Numbered from the stretch's first letter, positions 43,553-53,591 are shown. The stretch: 64,000 nt of DNA from Liminaster sp964567855 (GCA_964567855.1 CAZMOE010000001.1:1-64000); one strand, 5' to 3'. Notes: generated from the letters alone by a model not told the origin. Numbers and translations are program-made.

Positions 43553-43720
43553 AATTCACACAGTAAGAAAATATTTTATAGAGGTTTTTAATAAATATTG
43601 CACGAATAAGCCAATATTTGTATCCGCAGCGCCGAAAATACTCGCTATCTTTGCCCTCGAAAGCGGTCCGGCACACGGGTTAACCCGCTTGGATATCACC
43701 CACAATCCTATTTTTTCACC

Positions 43721-44062
43721 ATGATCCAACGCTCTTTCGATCAGCTGCCCTGGCTGCCGCTCAATCACGACAGCGGAGACAAGAAAATCCTGTTCAGCTA
43801 TCAGGACCAAGAGACCCCGTGCCGCCAGATAAGCCACGCCCGCTTCCGCACCGGCGACCACTGCGAGGCACACCTCCATCCTACCCTCGACGAACACTTT
43901 TACTGGTTGTCCGGTGCGGGCCGTTTTGTCATTCAGGGAGAGGAGTGCGGCTTCAAGGCTGGCGATTATATCTATGTGCCGGCCGGCGCGGAACACGAAA
44001 TCCATATCTCCGCCGACGCGGAATGCGTCTGCATCGGCATTGCTTTGGACATGCCCCGCTGA
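43721..44062 (+). CDS. Small cupin-domain protein
   Basis: A 113-residue single-domain cupin. The metal-binding motifs are visible: motif 1 HCEAHLHPTLDEHFYWLSGAGRF (histidines and glutamate) and motif 2 YVPAGAEHEI. Catalytic or sensory role unknown. A -7 element TATCTTTG is at 43646-43653, with a TTTG 25 bp upstream, longer than the usual spacing. It stands alone between the SIMPL operon and the GDP-fucose genes. Confidence 0.85.
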   Translation: MIQRSFDQLPWLPLNHDSGDKKILFSYQDQETPCRQISHARFRTGDHCEAHLHPTLDEHFYWLSGAGRFVIQGEECGFKAGDYIYVPAGAEHEIHISADAECVCIGIALDMPR

Positions 44063-44170
44063 GCCCGCACCCGCTCCGGCAGCCATCCCGCCTTCCCGAC
44101 CGCCTCCGCCAGCCACAACAGCGAATAGGACCCGCCCGGCCGAACGCCCGGCCTTCCGGCCATAAACGAC

Positions 44171-44202
44171 AGCGGGTGCATCTTCGAAAGGATGCACCCG
44201 CT
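44171..44202 (-). terminator. Terminator of the gmd-fcl operon
   Basis: Perfect 12-bp arms agcgggtgcatc (44171-44182) and gatgcacccgct (44191-44202), 32 bp beyond the fcl stop. It may also end the cupin transcript on the other strand. Confidence 0.7.
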
Positions 44203-44233
44203 CATATAAGACAGCCCGCTTTCTGCGGCAGGC

Positions 44234-45400
44234 CTATCGCAGACTCTGTCTATACCATTCGTAAAGACGGCCCACACCTTCTTCGATCTCGATCTTATGA
44301 TGCCAGCCCAGACGATGCAGTTTGCTGACGTCGATGAGCTTGCGCATCGTACCGTCGGGCTTGGAGGCATCGAAAAGCACTTCGCCCTTGAAATCTACGG
44401 TCTTTACAATCAGCTGTGCAAGCTCTCCGATGGTCAGTTCCTTGCCGGTACCGATATTGATGTGGCAATTGCGGATGTCGCCCAGCTTCGGAATCGCCCC
44501 GCCCCGTCCATGGCTGCTGTTCCGGTCGGCCGCACCATCGGTGGAGGCGCCCATCTGCGCCGAGCTGTAGGTCCCGATACCGATGATATCCTTGAAGTCC
44601 ACATGTTCGAGGATATAAACCGAAGCATCGGCCATTTCCTCACTCCACAGAAATTCACGCAACGGCTTGCCGGTGCCCCAAAGCACCACCTTGCCGGGAT
44701 TGATGCCATATTTGGCCAAAATGCCGAGAATGGCCTCGTCTGAAGCTGTGCCGTCGACGCCCTCCACCGGACGGATATTCAGATCCTGACGGACTGAATC
44801 CCAATCGCCGTCCATCAAAAGCTTGCTCAGATAGATTTTGCGGATCATGGCCGGCATGACATGACTGTTCTCCAGATGGAAGTTGTCATTGGGACCATAG
44901 AGATTGGTAGGCATGACAGCGATATAGTTCGTGCCGTATTGCAGATTGAAACTCTCGCACATTTTAAGGCCCGCAATCTTGGCGATGGCATAGGGCTCGT
45001 TCGTGTATTCAAGTTCGTCCGTCAGCAGAACATCTTCCGTCATAGGCTGAGGGGCATTCTTCGGATAGATACAGGTTGAACCTAAGAAAAGAAGCTTTTT
45101 CACCTGATGGCGAAAGCTCTCCCCGATAACATTCTGCTGAATCTGCAAATTCTGATAGATGAAATCGGCACGATAAAGGGAATTAGCCATGATGCCGCCC
45201 ACATGCGCGGCAGCAAGGATGACATATTCCGGCCGCTCTTCGTCAAAAAACTTCTTCACGGCCGTTCCGTCGAGCAAGTCCAGCTCTCTGTGGCTGCGCC
45301 CGATGACGTTCGTGTAGCCCTTGGCCTTCAAATTATTGTATATGGCAGAACCCACGAGACCGTGATGCCCTGCCACATATATTTTAGCGGATTTATCCAT
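44234..45400 (-). CDS. fcl: GDP-L-fucose synthase
   Basis: Epimerises and reduces GDP-4-keto-6-deoxymannose to GDP-L-fucose with NADPH. The 388-residue SDR-family protein has the Rossmann motif GHHGLVG (residues 11-17), LLFLGSTCIYP with the catalytic serine, and the active-site pair in YAIAKIAG. It is longer than E. coli Fcl (321 residues) because of an inserted flexible stretch rich in Ser, Gly and Ala (about residues 275-305). It follows gmd by 12 bp, giving the complete pathway from GDP-mannose. Confidence 0.94.
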   Translation of the reverse strand: MDKSAKIYVAGHHGLVGSAIYNNLKAKGYTNVIGRSHRELDLLDGTAVKKFFDEERPEYVILAAAHVGGIMANSLYRADFIYQNLQIQQNVIGESFRHQVKKLLFLGSTCIYPKNAPQPMTEDVLLTDELEYTNEPYAIAKIAGLKMCESFNLQYGTNYIAVMPTNLYGPNDNFHLENSHVMPAMIRKIYLSKLLMDGDWDSVRQDLNIRPVEGVDGTASDEAILGILAKYGINPGKVVLWGTGKPLREFLWSEEMADASVYILEHVDFKDIIGIGTYSSAQMGASTDGAADRNSSHGRGGAIPKLGDIRNCHINIGTGKELTIGELAQLIVKTVDFKGEVLFDASKPDGTMRKLIDVSKLHRLGWHHKIEIEEGVGRLYEWYRQSLR

Positions 45401-45412
45401 GATGAAACCGTT

Positions 45413-46510
45413 TTACAGTTCAGATGCCAGCGATTTGATCTGGTCTTTAAGATAAAGTTTACGCACAAACTTCATATCGTGTTCCACCATGATGCGAACC
45501 AGCTGGTCGAAGCTCGTCTTGGTAGGATTCCAGCCGAGTTTTGTCTTGGCTTTGGTAGGATCGCCGAGCAGCTGATCGACCTCTGCAGGACGGAAGAACT
45601 TCGGGTCCACCTCGACAAGGACTTTTCCGGTAGCTTTGTCGGTTCCCTTCTCGTTTACGCCCTCGCCGCTCCACTCGAGCTCGATGCCGGCATAATGGAA
45701 GGCCAACGTACAAAATTCGCGCACGGTGTGATATTCACCCGTAGCGATCACAAAGTCTTCGGGGGTCTCGTGCTGGAGAATGAGCCACATACACTCCACA
45801 TAGTCGCGGGCATAGCCCCAGTCGCGGAGGGAATTCAGGTTTCCGAGGTACAATTTGTCCTGCATTCCCTGCTTGATACGGGATGCGGCCAAGGTAATTT
45901 TACGTGTCACGAAGTTCTCTCCACGACGTTCAGACTCATGATTGAAAAGAATGCCGTTCACAGCAAACATGCCGTAGGACTCGCGATAATTCTTCACAAT
46001 CCAGAAACCGTATTGCTTGGCCACGCCGTACGGCGAACGCGGATAGAACGGTGTGGTCTCCTTCTGCGGAACCTCCTGCACCAGACCATAGAGTTCTGAG
46101 GTGGAAGCCTGATAAATGCGGGTCTTCTTTTCCAGTCCCAAAATACGAACAGCTTCCAGCAGACGGAGCACACCTACTGCATCGGCCTCGGCGGTAAATT
46201 CGGGAACGTCGAAAGAAACCTTCACATGGCTCTGGGCAGCCAGGTTATAGATCTCATCGGGCTGAATCTTCTGCAATATGCGCACCAAAGAGCTGGTATC
46301 GGTCATATCGGCATAATGTAAATCGACGAGACGCTTGTTTTTCATGTCGCGCACGAATTCATCCAGATAGAGATGCTCGATGCGTCCCGTGTTGAAGGAA
46401 GAACTGCGGCGAAGGGTTCCATGAACTTCATAGCCTTTTTCAAGCAGGAATTCGGCCAAGAAAGAGCCATCCTGTCCGGTGATACCGGTAATCAATGCAA
46501 CTTTTGCCAT
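45413..46510 (-). CDS. gmd: GDP-mannose 4,6-dehydratase
   Basis: Makes GDP-4-keto-6-deoxy-D-mannose, the first committed step to GDP-L-fucose. The 365-residue protein has the NADP motif ITGITGQDGSFLAEFLLEKGYEVHG, LYHADMTD-type LHYADMTDTSSL, QASTSELYG, and the catalytic YGVAKQYG. Length and motifs are standard. First gene of the gmd-fcl operon; no consensus promoter is obvious in the short AT-rich leader. Confidence 0.96.
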   Translation of the reverse strand: MAKVALITGITGQDGSFLAEFLLEKGYEVHGTLRRSSSFNTGRIEHLYLDEFVRDMKNKRLVDLHYADMTDTSSLVRILQKIQPDEIYNLAAQSHVKVSFDVPEFTAEADAVGVLRLLEAVRILGLEKKTRIYQASTSELYGLVQEVPQKETTPFYPRSPYGVAKQYGFWIVKNYRESYGMFAVNGILFNHESERRGENFVTRKITLAASRIKQGMQDKLYLGNLNSLRDWGYARDYVECMWLILQHETPEDFVIATGEYHTVREFCTLAFHYAGIELEWSGEGVNEKGTDKATGKVLVEVDPKFFRPAEVDQLLGDPTKAKTKLGWNPTKTSFDQLVRIMVEHDMKFVRKLYLKDQIKSLASEL

Positions 46511-46609
46511 AGTAACGTTTTGTGTTAAATGATAATTTTATAATATGAAATTCTACTAATAAGTATCCGAAATCCACCAAGAGGATTTATATACTTTACT
46601 GACAATGCT

Positions 46610-47974
46610 TTAATTTTTGAAGCTGTGGATAGGTGCAGGAATGCGGCCGCCACGGTTGACAAAGCGGCTGCAATCGAAGGCATTGACAGGCATGATCGGA
46701 GCATGCCCAAGCAATCCGCCGAACTCGACGGTCTCTCCCACCCGCTTGCCGATCACCGGAATGATGCGCACGGCGGTGGTTTTCTGGTTGATCATACCGA
46801 TGGCGGCCTCATCGGCGATAATCCCGGCAAGGGTCGTGGCAGGCGTATCGCCCGGAATGGCAATCATATCCAGTCCGACGGAACAAACGCACGTCATGGC
46901 CTCTAATTTTTCGATAGTCAGGGCCCCAGCCTCCACGGCATCGATCATTCCCTGATCTTCACTCACGGGAATAAACGCTCCGCTGAGCCCGCCGACATAG
47001 GAAGAGGCCATCACACCGCCTTTCTTCACCTGATCGTTGAGCAAGGCGAGTGCGGCGGTCGTGCCGGGCGCTCCGACGCGCTCCAGACCGATACATTGCA
47101 GAATGTCGGCCACACTGTCGCCGATGGCAGGCGTAGGTGCCAGCGAAAGGTCGATAATCCCGAACGGGATACCGAGTCGATGCGACGCTTCCTGAGCTAC
47201 CAGCTGACCGACACGGGTTATCTTGAAAGCGGTCTTCTTGATCGTTTCGCATAATTCCTCGAAATCGGCATTCGGAATCTGTTCCAGCACATATTTTACC
47301 ACTCCCGGACCGCTGACGCCGACATTGATGATGGCGTCGGCCTCGGAAACTCCGTGAAAAGCCCCTGCCATGAAAGGATTGTCATCGGGAGCATTGCACA
47401 ACACCACCAGTTTGGCACAGCCCAGGGAATCCCTTTCCCTGGTAGCCTCGGCCGTCTCACGGATAATATCACCCATCAAGCGCACGGCGTCCATGTTCAG
47501 CCCCGTCTTCGTGGAACCGACATTGACAGAACTGCAAATGCGCTCCGTGCAGGCCATAGCCTCCGGTATGGAGCGTATCAGCAACTCGTCGGCCCGGGTC
47601 ATGCCCTTGGAGACAACCGCGCTATAACCGCCGATGAAATTGACGCCCACCTCTTTGGCCACAGCATCCAGCGTGCGGGCTATCTCGACATAATCGGAAG
47701 CCGTCTGGCAACAGGCACCGCCGACCAATGCGACAGGGGTCACGGAAATGCGCTTGTTGACAATCGGAATGCCATACTCGCGGGCTATATCGTCGCCCGT
47801 CCTGACGAGATCTTTCGCCAGAGCGGTTATTTTTCGATAGATATTGCTACACGTCGTCTGAAGATCGCTATCGGCACAATCCAGCAAACTGATGCCCATC
47901 GTAATGGTACGGACATCGAGGTTTTCCTGCTCGATCATCTTATTGGTCTCGACGACTTCGGAAATATTGATCAT
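46610..47974 (-). CDS. UPF0210 (PFL/DUF711) family protein
   Basis: A 454-residue protein of the UPF0210/DUF711 family, structurally related to pyruvate formate-lyase but with no known activity. Family segments include VRTITMGISLLDCADSD, ERICSSVNVGSTKTGLNMDAVRLMG, NAPDDNPFMAGAFHGVSEADAIINVGVSGPGVV, and GLDMIAIPGDTPA. There is no glycyl-radical loop. It lies 59 bp after the ACT-domain gene on the same strand; this pairing recurs widely in bacteria and archaea and suggests a shared, ligand-regulated function. Confidence 0.9.
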   Translation of the reverse strand: MINISEVVETNKMIEQENLDVRTITMGISLLDCADSDLQTTCSNIYRKITALAKDLVRTGDDIAREYGIPIVNKRISVTPVALVGGACCQTASDYVEIARTLDAVAKEVGVNFIGGYSAVVSKGMTRADELLIRSIPEAMACTERICSSVNVGSTKTGLNMDAVRLMGDIIRETAEATRERDSLGCAKLVVLCNAPDDNPFMAGAFHGVSEADAIINVGVSGPGVVKYVLEQIPNADFEELCETIKKTAFKITRVGQLVAQEASHRLGIPFGIIDLSLAPTPAIGDSVADILQCIGLERVGAPGTTAALALLNDQVKKGGVMASSYVGGLSGAFIPVSEDQGMIDAVEAGALTIEKLEAMTCVCSVGLDMIAIPGDTPATTLAGIIADEAAIGMINQKTTAVRIIPVIGKRVGETVEFGGLLGHAPIMPVNAFDCSRFVNRGGRIPAPIHSFKN

Positions 47975-48033
47975 CTTGACAATGATTTTATCTGTTTGAA
48001 CAAAAATTCATGCACCCTGAACATTCCGGCAAT

Positions 48034-48306
48034 TCAGATCCTGTGCATTTTGTCGAAAATCTCTTCTCGCTGACATTTCACCTGCACCCCTTTTTCCTGA
48101 CCTATACGGGCAAGTTCCGTAGAAAAATCATCGAAAGACATCTCGCATTTCGACATATCCACAATCATCATCATCGTAAAAAACTCCTGGACGATGGTCT
48201 GCGATATATCCAATATGTTCACCTGCTTTTCGGCCAGATAAGAGCATACCGTGGCAATAATGCCTACCGTGTCCTTACCGACAACCGATATAATCGTTCT
48301 ATTCAT
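48034..48306 (-). CDS. ACT domain protein (UPF0237)
   Basis: A 90-residue stand-alone double-strand ACT module (RTIISVVGKDTVGIIATVCSYLAEKQVNILDISQTIVQEFFTMMMIVD) with a second half-domain. ACT modules bind small metabolites such as amino acids and control partner proteins. Start MNRTIIS (ATG) chosen over a GTG two codons upstream. A -7 element TATCTTTG lies at 48378-48385 (complement). Cotranscribed with the UPF0210 gene. Confidence 0.88.
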   Translation of the reverse strand: MNRTIISVVGKDTVGIIATVCSYLAEKQVNILDISQTIVQEFFTMMMIVDMSKCEMSFDDFSTELARIGQEKGVQVKCQREEIFDKMHRI

Positions 48307-48421
48307 AAACACCGATTTCTATTCTATTATTCCAAATTCAAAAAATACCGCAGGCACCGGCCTTGCGGGTGTCGCGGCAAAGATAGGAATTTTTCACTAT
48401 TCCCACATATATATATTCCGC

Positions 48422-51400
48422 TTAAATGGAAAAATATTCAGCTTTCTGATAGGCAATGTAAAGTCCGGCTATCGAAGCTTGCGGATACATGGCGCCGTTT
48501 TCGGTGAGACGGATACCGACGCTTTCAAAATCAATCAGTTTCGCCAGCAGAAAAATGGCCTTTTGATCAGGCAGGACAGGATATCCCACCACCGGCCGGA
48601 TTCCGCCCCAGTGCCCGCCGCCGGCAAGTTCGTCATGGAGACTGGCGGCGGCAGCCTCTACAAGCCGGTCGCCAAGCGTCTGCCAGAGCATGGCGACGTA
48701 ATCATCGCCCCTCTGCTTCAGGGTTTCCAGCCGCGAGACAAAATGTGCCGGCACCGTAACGGCGAAAACCCCGAGGCAGTCACCCCGAGGCGACACATAA
48801 TCACACAGCGAAAGACACACCTCCCTGCCCGGCCGTTGCTGACGGGGAGTCGGCAGGAAGAAGGTTGACGGAGCGCCCTCCGATGCTGCCGCTGCCCCAG
48901 GCGGCAAAGTCACCGTAATGCCCCCGTCGCCACCGATGGCCGGGTAGAAAGCGGTCATCGCCTGCAGTGCATATTTTTCGTCCGCAGCCATCTCGTCAAG
49001 CAGTCCGGCCGCCTCATCATACAGCGCCTTTGCTTCGGCAGAACCCGCCTTTACTTTCCAGACGTGATAAAAGTAAGACCAGTCGATCCGCGAAATCAGA
49101 TGCCGCACCGACAACGGAGCATGCGGCCGCCGACCGGTAAACGGAGGCACCGGAGGGATATAAGCTGACCAGTCGACCCGCAAGCGCCGCGATAAAGGCG
49201 ATGGCGATGCCCCGACGGCCTGCCGCGCCAGCCCCTCCTTTTCCATCTGCCCGCACCGCAGGCGCTCCTGATCGCATTTCAATTCTTCTATAATCGATTC
49301 ACGGGCAAAAGAATCCATCCATTTTAATGCAAGTACCGGATTCTGCGCCGCATCGCGCACATGGAAGACCGGACCGGCATACAGCGGCGCGATTTTCACC
49401 GCCGTATGGAGAGCCGAAGTGGTCGCTCCGCCGACCATCAGCGGGATCAGCAGCCCTGCCCGCTGCATGGCTTCGGCCACGCGGCACATCTCTTCAAGCG
49501 ACGGAGTAATCAGACCGCTCAGACAAACGATATCCACCTTGCGGGCGATGGCCGTCTCCACAATGGTTTCGGCAGGCACCATCACGCCGAGGTCTATCAC
49601 CTCAAAGTTGTTACAAGAAAGAATCACCCCGACGATATTTTTTCCAATGTCGTGGACATCACCTTTTACAGTGGCGATCAAAATCCGGCCGGAATAATGA
49701 ATCTCCCGCTCTTCGGTCGTGACAGCATCGTTCCGCTCCTCCGATGCTCTCCGCAGAAATTCCTCCATTTCCGGCTGAAGAATTTCCACGGCCCGTTTCA
49801 TCGTCCGCGCCGTCTTCACGACCTGCGGCAAGAACATTTTACCCTCGCCAAAAAGCCGCCCGACCGTATTCATCCCCGCCATCAGAGGGCCGGCGATAAT
49901 TTGCAGAGGGGTATCGAAAACAGATACGGCCTCCGCCAGATCGGCCTCCAGTCCTGACGGATCGCCCTGCACCAGCGCCCTGACAAGCCGTTCGTCCACC
50001 GGAAGCCGAAGAGCAGACTGCCCGGCCGCACCCGATCCCGTCTCTCCTGCAGCCGGGCGGCCCGCCGTCTCCTGCGCCTCCCGCAGCCTCATGGCAAACT
50101 CCATGAGCCGTTCGGCCGCCTCACCGTCACGGTTCAGCAGGACATCGTCGATGGCCCGGAGCAAATCCTTGTCAATATCCTCATAAGCCACCGCCGCAGC
50201 CGGGTTCATGATGGCCATATCCATCCCGGCCTGTATGGCATGATACAGAAACACTGCATGCATCGCTTCACGCAGATAATTATGCCCCCGAAAAGCAAAC
50301 GAAAGGTTGGAAACCCCGCCGCTGATGTGGCATCCGGGCAGATTCTCACGTATCCAGCGGGTGGCACGGATAAAATCGAGCGCGTAATTGTTATGTTCGG
50401 CAATACCGGTGGCTACGGTCAGCACGTTAGGATCGAAAATAATGTCCGAGGGATCGAAGCCCGCCTGCCCGGTCAGCAGCCGGTAGGCGCGCGAACAGAT
50501 TTCAATCCGTCGTTCATAGTCCGTGGCCTGCCCCTGTTCATCAAAAGCCATGACAATGACAGCCGCGCCCAACCGGCGCACGGCACGCGCCCGCTCCAAA
50601 AACACCGCCTCGCCCTCTTTCAGCGATATGGAGTTGACGATGCACTTTCCCTGAACGCATTTCAAACCTTCCGTAATCACCTCGAAGCGGGACGAATCCA
50701 CCATAACCGGTACACGGCACACGGCCGGGTCGCCCGCCAACAGGTTAAGAAAAGTACGCATCTCGGCACCGGCCTCCAGCAGGCCGTCATCCATGTTGAC
50801 ATCGATAGCCATGGCGCCGTCTTCCACCTGACGACGGGCGATATCAAGCGCCTCGTCATATTTTTTCTCGTGAATCAACCTTAGGAACTTCCTGCTGCCG
50901 GCCACATTGCATCGCTCACCGACATTGAAAAACGCAGCCCCGATTTCGACCGGCTCAAGACCGGCCAGCCAACCGCCCGTACCCGCAGCCGACGGGATTC
51001 TCCGATTCTTTATCAACGCGCTGTTTTCCTGCAACATTCTTCGCATTTCCGCAATGTGTTGCGGGGTCGTCCCGCAACAGCCGCCGATCATGTTCACAAG
51101 CCGCTCCGCCAGATAAGGTGCCATCTGGCCGCACATGTCGGCCGGCGTATCGTCATAACCGCCGAAACGGTTCGGCAGACCGGCATTGGGGTGCGCTGTC
51201 ACATAGCAAGGCGCTACCGCCGCCAGGCGGCGCAGATAGGGCAGCAGACCGGAAGCGCCCAGCGAGCAGTTCAGCCCGATGCTGAGCAGCGGAGCGTGGG
51301 CAACAGAAACGGCGAAGGCCTCGACGGTCTGCCCGGAAAGGGTCCGTCCGCTTGCGTCCGATACGGTCAGCGACAGCATGATTTCCACCCTCCTGCCGGC

Positions 51401-52009
51401 CTCTTCCATCGCGCGGTCGGCGGCACACAGAGCGGCTTTGGCGTTCAGCGTGTCGAAGATAGTCTCAACCAGCAACGCATCGACGCCTCCACGCACCAGG
51501 GCAAGCATCTGCTCGAAGTAGACGGCCTCCAATTCATCGAAGGTAACGGCACGTACGGACGGGTCATCGACATCGGCCGACATGGAAAGCATTTTATTGG
51601 TAGGGCCAACGCTTCCGGCCACAAAGCGGGGACGATCGGGGGTGAGGGAGGTCATCCGGTCGGCCTCGCGACGGGCCAGACAGGCTGCCTGATAGTTAAT
51701 TTCCGACACGAACGCCTCCATACGGTATTCGTGCTGGGAAATCCGCTGCGCATTGAAGGTACAAGTCTCTATCACGTCGGCGCCGGCCTCCAGATACTGC
51801 CGGTGAATGTCTGCAATGAGCTCCGGCGCACTCAGCACCAAGGCATCATTATTTCCTGACAGCTGCACCGGCCAGCCGGCAAACCGGCTGCCGCGAAAGT
51901 CCTCCTCCGCCAGCCTGGCCTGCTGGATCATCGTCCCCATGGCCCCGTCCAACAATAAAATACGCTCCCCCATGGCACGACGCAACGCGCTGACCTCCGA
52001 TTGTTCCAT
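48422..52009 (-). CDS. metH: Cobalamin-dependent methionine synthase
   Basis: Transfers methyl from methyltetrahydrofolate to homocysteine. The 1195-residue protein has all four modules: the homocysteine domain with the zinc cysteines (GLNCSLG and IGGCCGTTP), the pterin domain (NVGERCNVAGSRKF), the B12 cap and Rossmann domains with KGDVHDIGKNIVGV (cobalt-ligand His786), and the C-terminal S-adenosylmethionine activation domain (GGIRPVVGYPVLPDQ, NGAMYPQASIAGLY). A Ser/Gly/Ala-rich linker near residues 645-670 joins pterin and cap regions. Depends on the B12 supplied by the locus at 11-17 kb and links to LuxS. No cobalamin riboswitch is seen in its short leader. Confidence 0.96.
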   Translation of the reverse strand: MEQSEVSALRRAMGERILLLDGAMGTMIQQARLAEEDFRGSRFAGWPVQLSGNNDALVLSAPELIADIHRQYLEAGADVIETCTFNAQRISQHEYRMEAFVSEINYQAACLARREADRMTSLTPDRPRFVAGSVGPTNKMLSMSADVDDPSVRAVTFDELEAVYFEQMLALVRGGVDALLVETIFDTLNAKAALCAADRAMEEAGRRVEIMLSLTVSDASGRTLSGQTVEAFAVSVAHAPLLSIGLNCSLGASGLLPYLRRLAAVAPCYVTAHPNAGLPNRFGGYDDTPADMCGQMAPYLAERLVNMIGGCCGTTPQHIAEMRRMLQENSALIKNRRIPSAAGTGGWLAGLEPVEIGAAFFNVGERCNVAGSRKFLRLIHEKKYDEALDIARRQVEDGAMAIDVNMDDGLLEAGAEMRTFLNLLAGDPAVCRVPVMVDSSRFEVITEGLKCVQGKCIVNSISLKEGEAVFLERARAVRRLGAAVIVMAFDEQGQATDYERRIEICSRAYRLLTGQAGFDPSDIIFDPNVLTVATGIAEHNNYALDFIRATRWIRENLPGCHISGGVSNLSFAFRGHNYLREAMHAVFLYHAIQAGMDMAIMNPAAAVAYEDIDKDLLRAIDDVLLNRDGEAAERLMEFAMRLREAQETAGRPAAGETGSGAAGQSALRLPVDERLVRALVQGDPSGLEADLAEAVSVFDTPLQIIAGPLMAGMNTVGRLFGEGKMFLPQVVKTARTMKRAVEILQPEMEEFLRRASEERNDAVTTEEREIHYSGRILIATVKGDVHDIGKNIVGVILSCNNFEVIDLGVMVPAETIVETAIARKVDIVCLSGLITPSLEEMCRVAEAMQRAGLLIPLMVGGATTSALHTAVKIAPLYAGPVFHVRDAAQNPVLALKWMDSFARESIIEELKCDQERLRCGQMEKEGLARQAVGASPSPLSRRLRVDWSAYIPPVPPFTGRRPHAPLSVRHLISRIDWSYFYHVWKVKAGSAEAKALYDEAAGLLDEMAADEKYALQAMTAFYPAIGGDGGITVTLPPGAAAASEGAPSTFFLPTPRQQRPGREVCLSLCDYVSPRGDCLGVFAVTVPAHFVSRLETLKQRGDDYVAMLWQTLGDRLVEAAAASLHDELAGGGHWGGIRPVVGYPVLPDQKAIFLLAKLIDFESVGIRLTENGAMYPQASIAGLYIAYQKAEYFSI

Positions 52010-52039
52010 CTTCCTGAATGATTTTAATGGTTTTATTCG

Positions 52040-52071
52040 CGAAGATAGCACAATTCATCAAAAATAACAAA
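52040..52071 (-). promoter_or_regulatory. Promoter of metH
   Basis: On the complement strand TTTG (52068-52071), 20 bp, TATCTTCG (52040-52047). The leader is about 25 nt, too short for a riboswitch. Confidence 0.66.
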
Positions 52072-52172
52072 AAAACACCTCCATTTAGCGAAATTCCGGT
52101 ATCCGAAGCGCCCCTTTCCGCAGTCACCGAAGGGATCGGCATCCTCCAGCCGGCCATTTCGGCACAAAAAAT

Positions 52173-52203
52173 TTTGCTTCCTTGTAAAATTAAAGTAAAT
52201 TTG
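52173..52203 (+). promoter_or_regulatory. Promoter of hisS
   Basis: TTTG (52173-52176), 19 bp, TAAATTTG (52196-52203), a consensus promoter about 20 nt before the start codon. Confidence 0.7.
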
Positions 52204-52226
52204 CGGCCGAAAAAATCATTAACAAC

Positions 52227-53591
52227 ATGACAGTCAAACCGTCCATACCCAAGGGAACCCGCGATTTCTCGCCTGTCGAGATGTCCAAACGCAATTATAT
52301 CTTCAACACCATACGCGACGTTTACCACCTCTTCGGCTTCCAGCAGATAGAGACCCCATCGATGGAACTGCTTTCCACCCTGATGGGCAAATACGGAGAG
52401 GAAGGCGACAAACTGCTTTTCAAAATCCTCGATTCCGGAGACTTCATGCGCGGCATCACACCGGAAGACCTTGCCGACGGCGGCACCAATAAGCTGGCCG
52501 CAAAATTGTGCGAAAAAGGTCTCCGTTATGATCTCACCGTGCCTTTCGCCCGCTTCGTAGTGATGCACCGCGATGAAATAGCCTTCCCGTTCAAGCGTTA
52601 TCAGATACAACCTGTCTGGCGCGCCGACCGGCCGCAGAAAGGACGCTACCGTGAGTTCTTCCAATGCGACGCCGATGTCGTCGGCAGCGACTCACTCATC
52701 AACGAAGTGGAGCTGATAGAAATCATGGATGAAGTGTTCCGCCGTTTCGGCATCCGTGTAGCCATCAAGATGAACAACCGCAAGATTCTCTCCGGCATCG
52801 CAGAGGTCATCGGCGCACCGGAAATGCTCGTCGATATCACGGTGGCCATCGACAAGCTGGATAAGATCGGTCTCGACAATGTGAACGAGGAACTGCGTGG
52901 CAAAGGGCTGTCGGAAGAGGCCGTGGCACGGCTTCAGCCCATCCTGTTACTGGAAGGCAGCAACGGGGAAAAGCTGAACATACTGCATGAGGTGCTGGCC
53001 CATTCCGAAACCGGACTGAAAGGCATCGAAGAACTCTCCTTCATTCTTGAAAAGGTGGGCAAACTCGGCCTGACCGCCCGTCTCGATCTCGACCTGACCC
53101 TGGCACGCGGTCTCAATTATTACACCGGCGCCATCTTTGAGGTCAAGGCTCTGGATGTAGAAATGGGCAGCATCACCGGCGGCGGCCGCTATGACAACCT
53201 GACCGGTGTCTTCGGCATGCCGGGCGTCTCGGGCGTAGGCATCTCCTTCGGCGCCGACCGTATTTTCGACGTCCTCAACCAGCTGGACCTTTACCCGAAA
53301 GACGCGCTCATGACCACTCAGGTACTGTTCGTCACTTTCGGCGAGCGGGAACAGGAATTCTGCCTTCCGCTCCTTTCCGCCCTGCGCCGGGCCGGCATCC
53401 GCGCCGAAGTCTATCCCGACGCCAAGGCGAAAATGAAAAAACAGATGGGATATGCCAACAGCAAACAGATTCCTTACGTTGTCATTGTCGGCGAAGATGA
53501 AATCAACAGCGGCGAGGTCTCTGTAAAGAATATGGTCACCGGCGAACAGACCAAGGTGACGGCCGACAACATCGTCAGCATTTTCCAATAA
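52227..53591 (+). CDS. hisS: Histidyl-tRNA synthetase
   Basis: Class II synthetase, 454 residues. Visible are motif 1 (IETPSMELLSTLMGKYGEEGDKLLFKILD), the loop DLTVPFARFV, motif 2 (RYQIQPVWRADRPQKGRYREFFQCDADVVG), the histidine-specific LARGLNYYTGAIFE, motif 3 (GVGISFGADRIFDVL) and the anticodon-binding C-terminal domain. Divergent from metH with separate promoters, and closed by a strong terminator. Confidence 0.95.
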   Translation: MTVKPSIPKGTRDFSPVEMSKRNYIFNTIRDVYHLFGFQQIETPSMELLSTLMGKYGEEGDKLLFKILDSGDFMRGITPEDLADGGTNKLAAKLCEKGLRYDLTVPFARFVVMHRDEIAFPFKRYQIQPVWRADRPQKGRYREFFQCDADVVGSDSLINEVELIEIMDEVFRRFGIRVAIKMNNRKILSGIAEVIGAPEMLVDITVAIDKLDKIGLDNVNEELRGKGLSEEAVARLQPILLLEGSNGEKLNILHEVLAHSETGLKGIEELSFILEKVGKLGLTARLDLDLTLARGLNYYTGAIFEVKALDVEMGSITGGGRYDNLTGVFGMPGVSGVGISFGADRIFDVLNQLDLYPKDALMTTQVLFVTFGEREQEFCLPLLSALRRAGIRAEVYPDAKAKMKKQMGYANSKQIPYVVIVGEDEINSGEVSVKNMVTGEQTKVTADNIVSIFQ

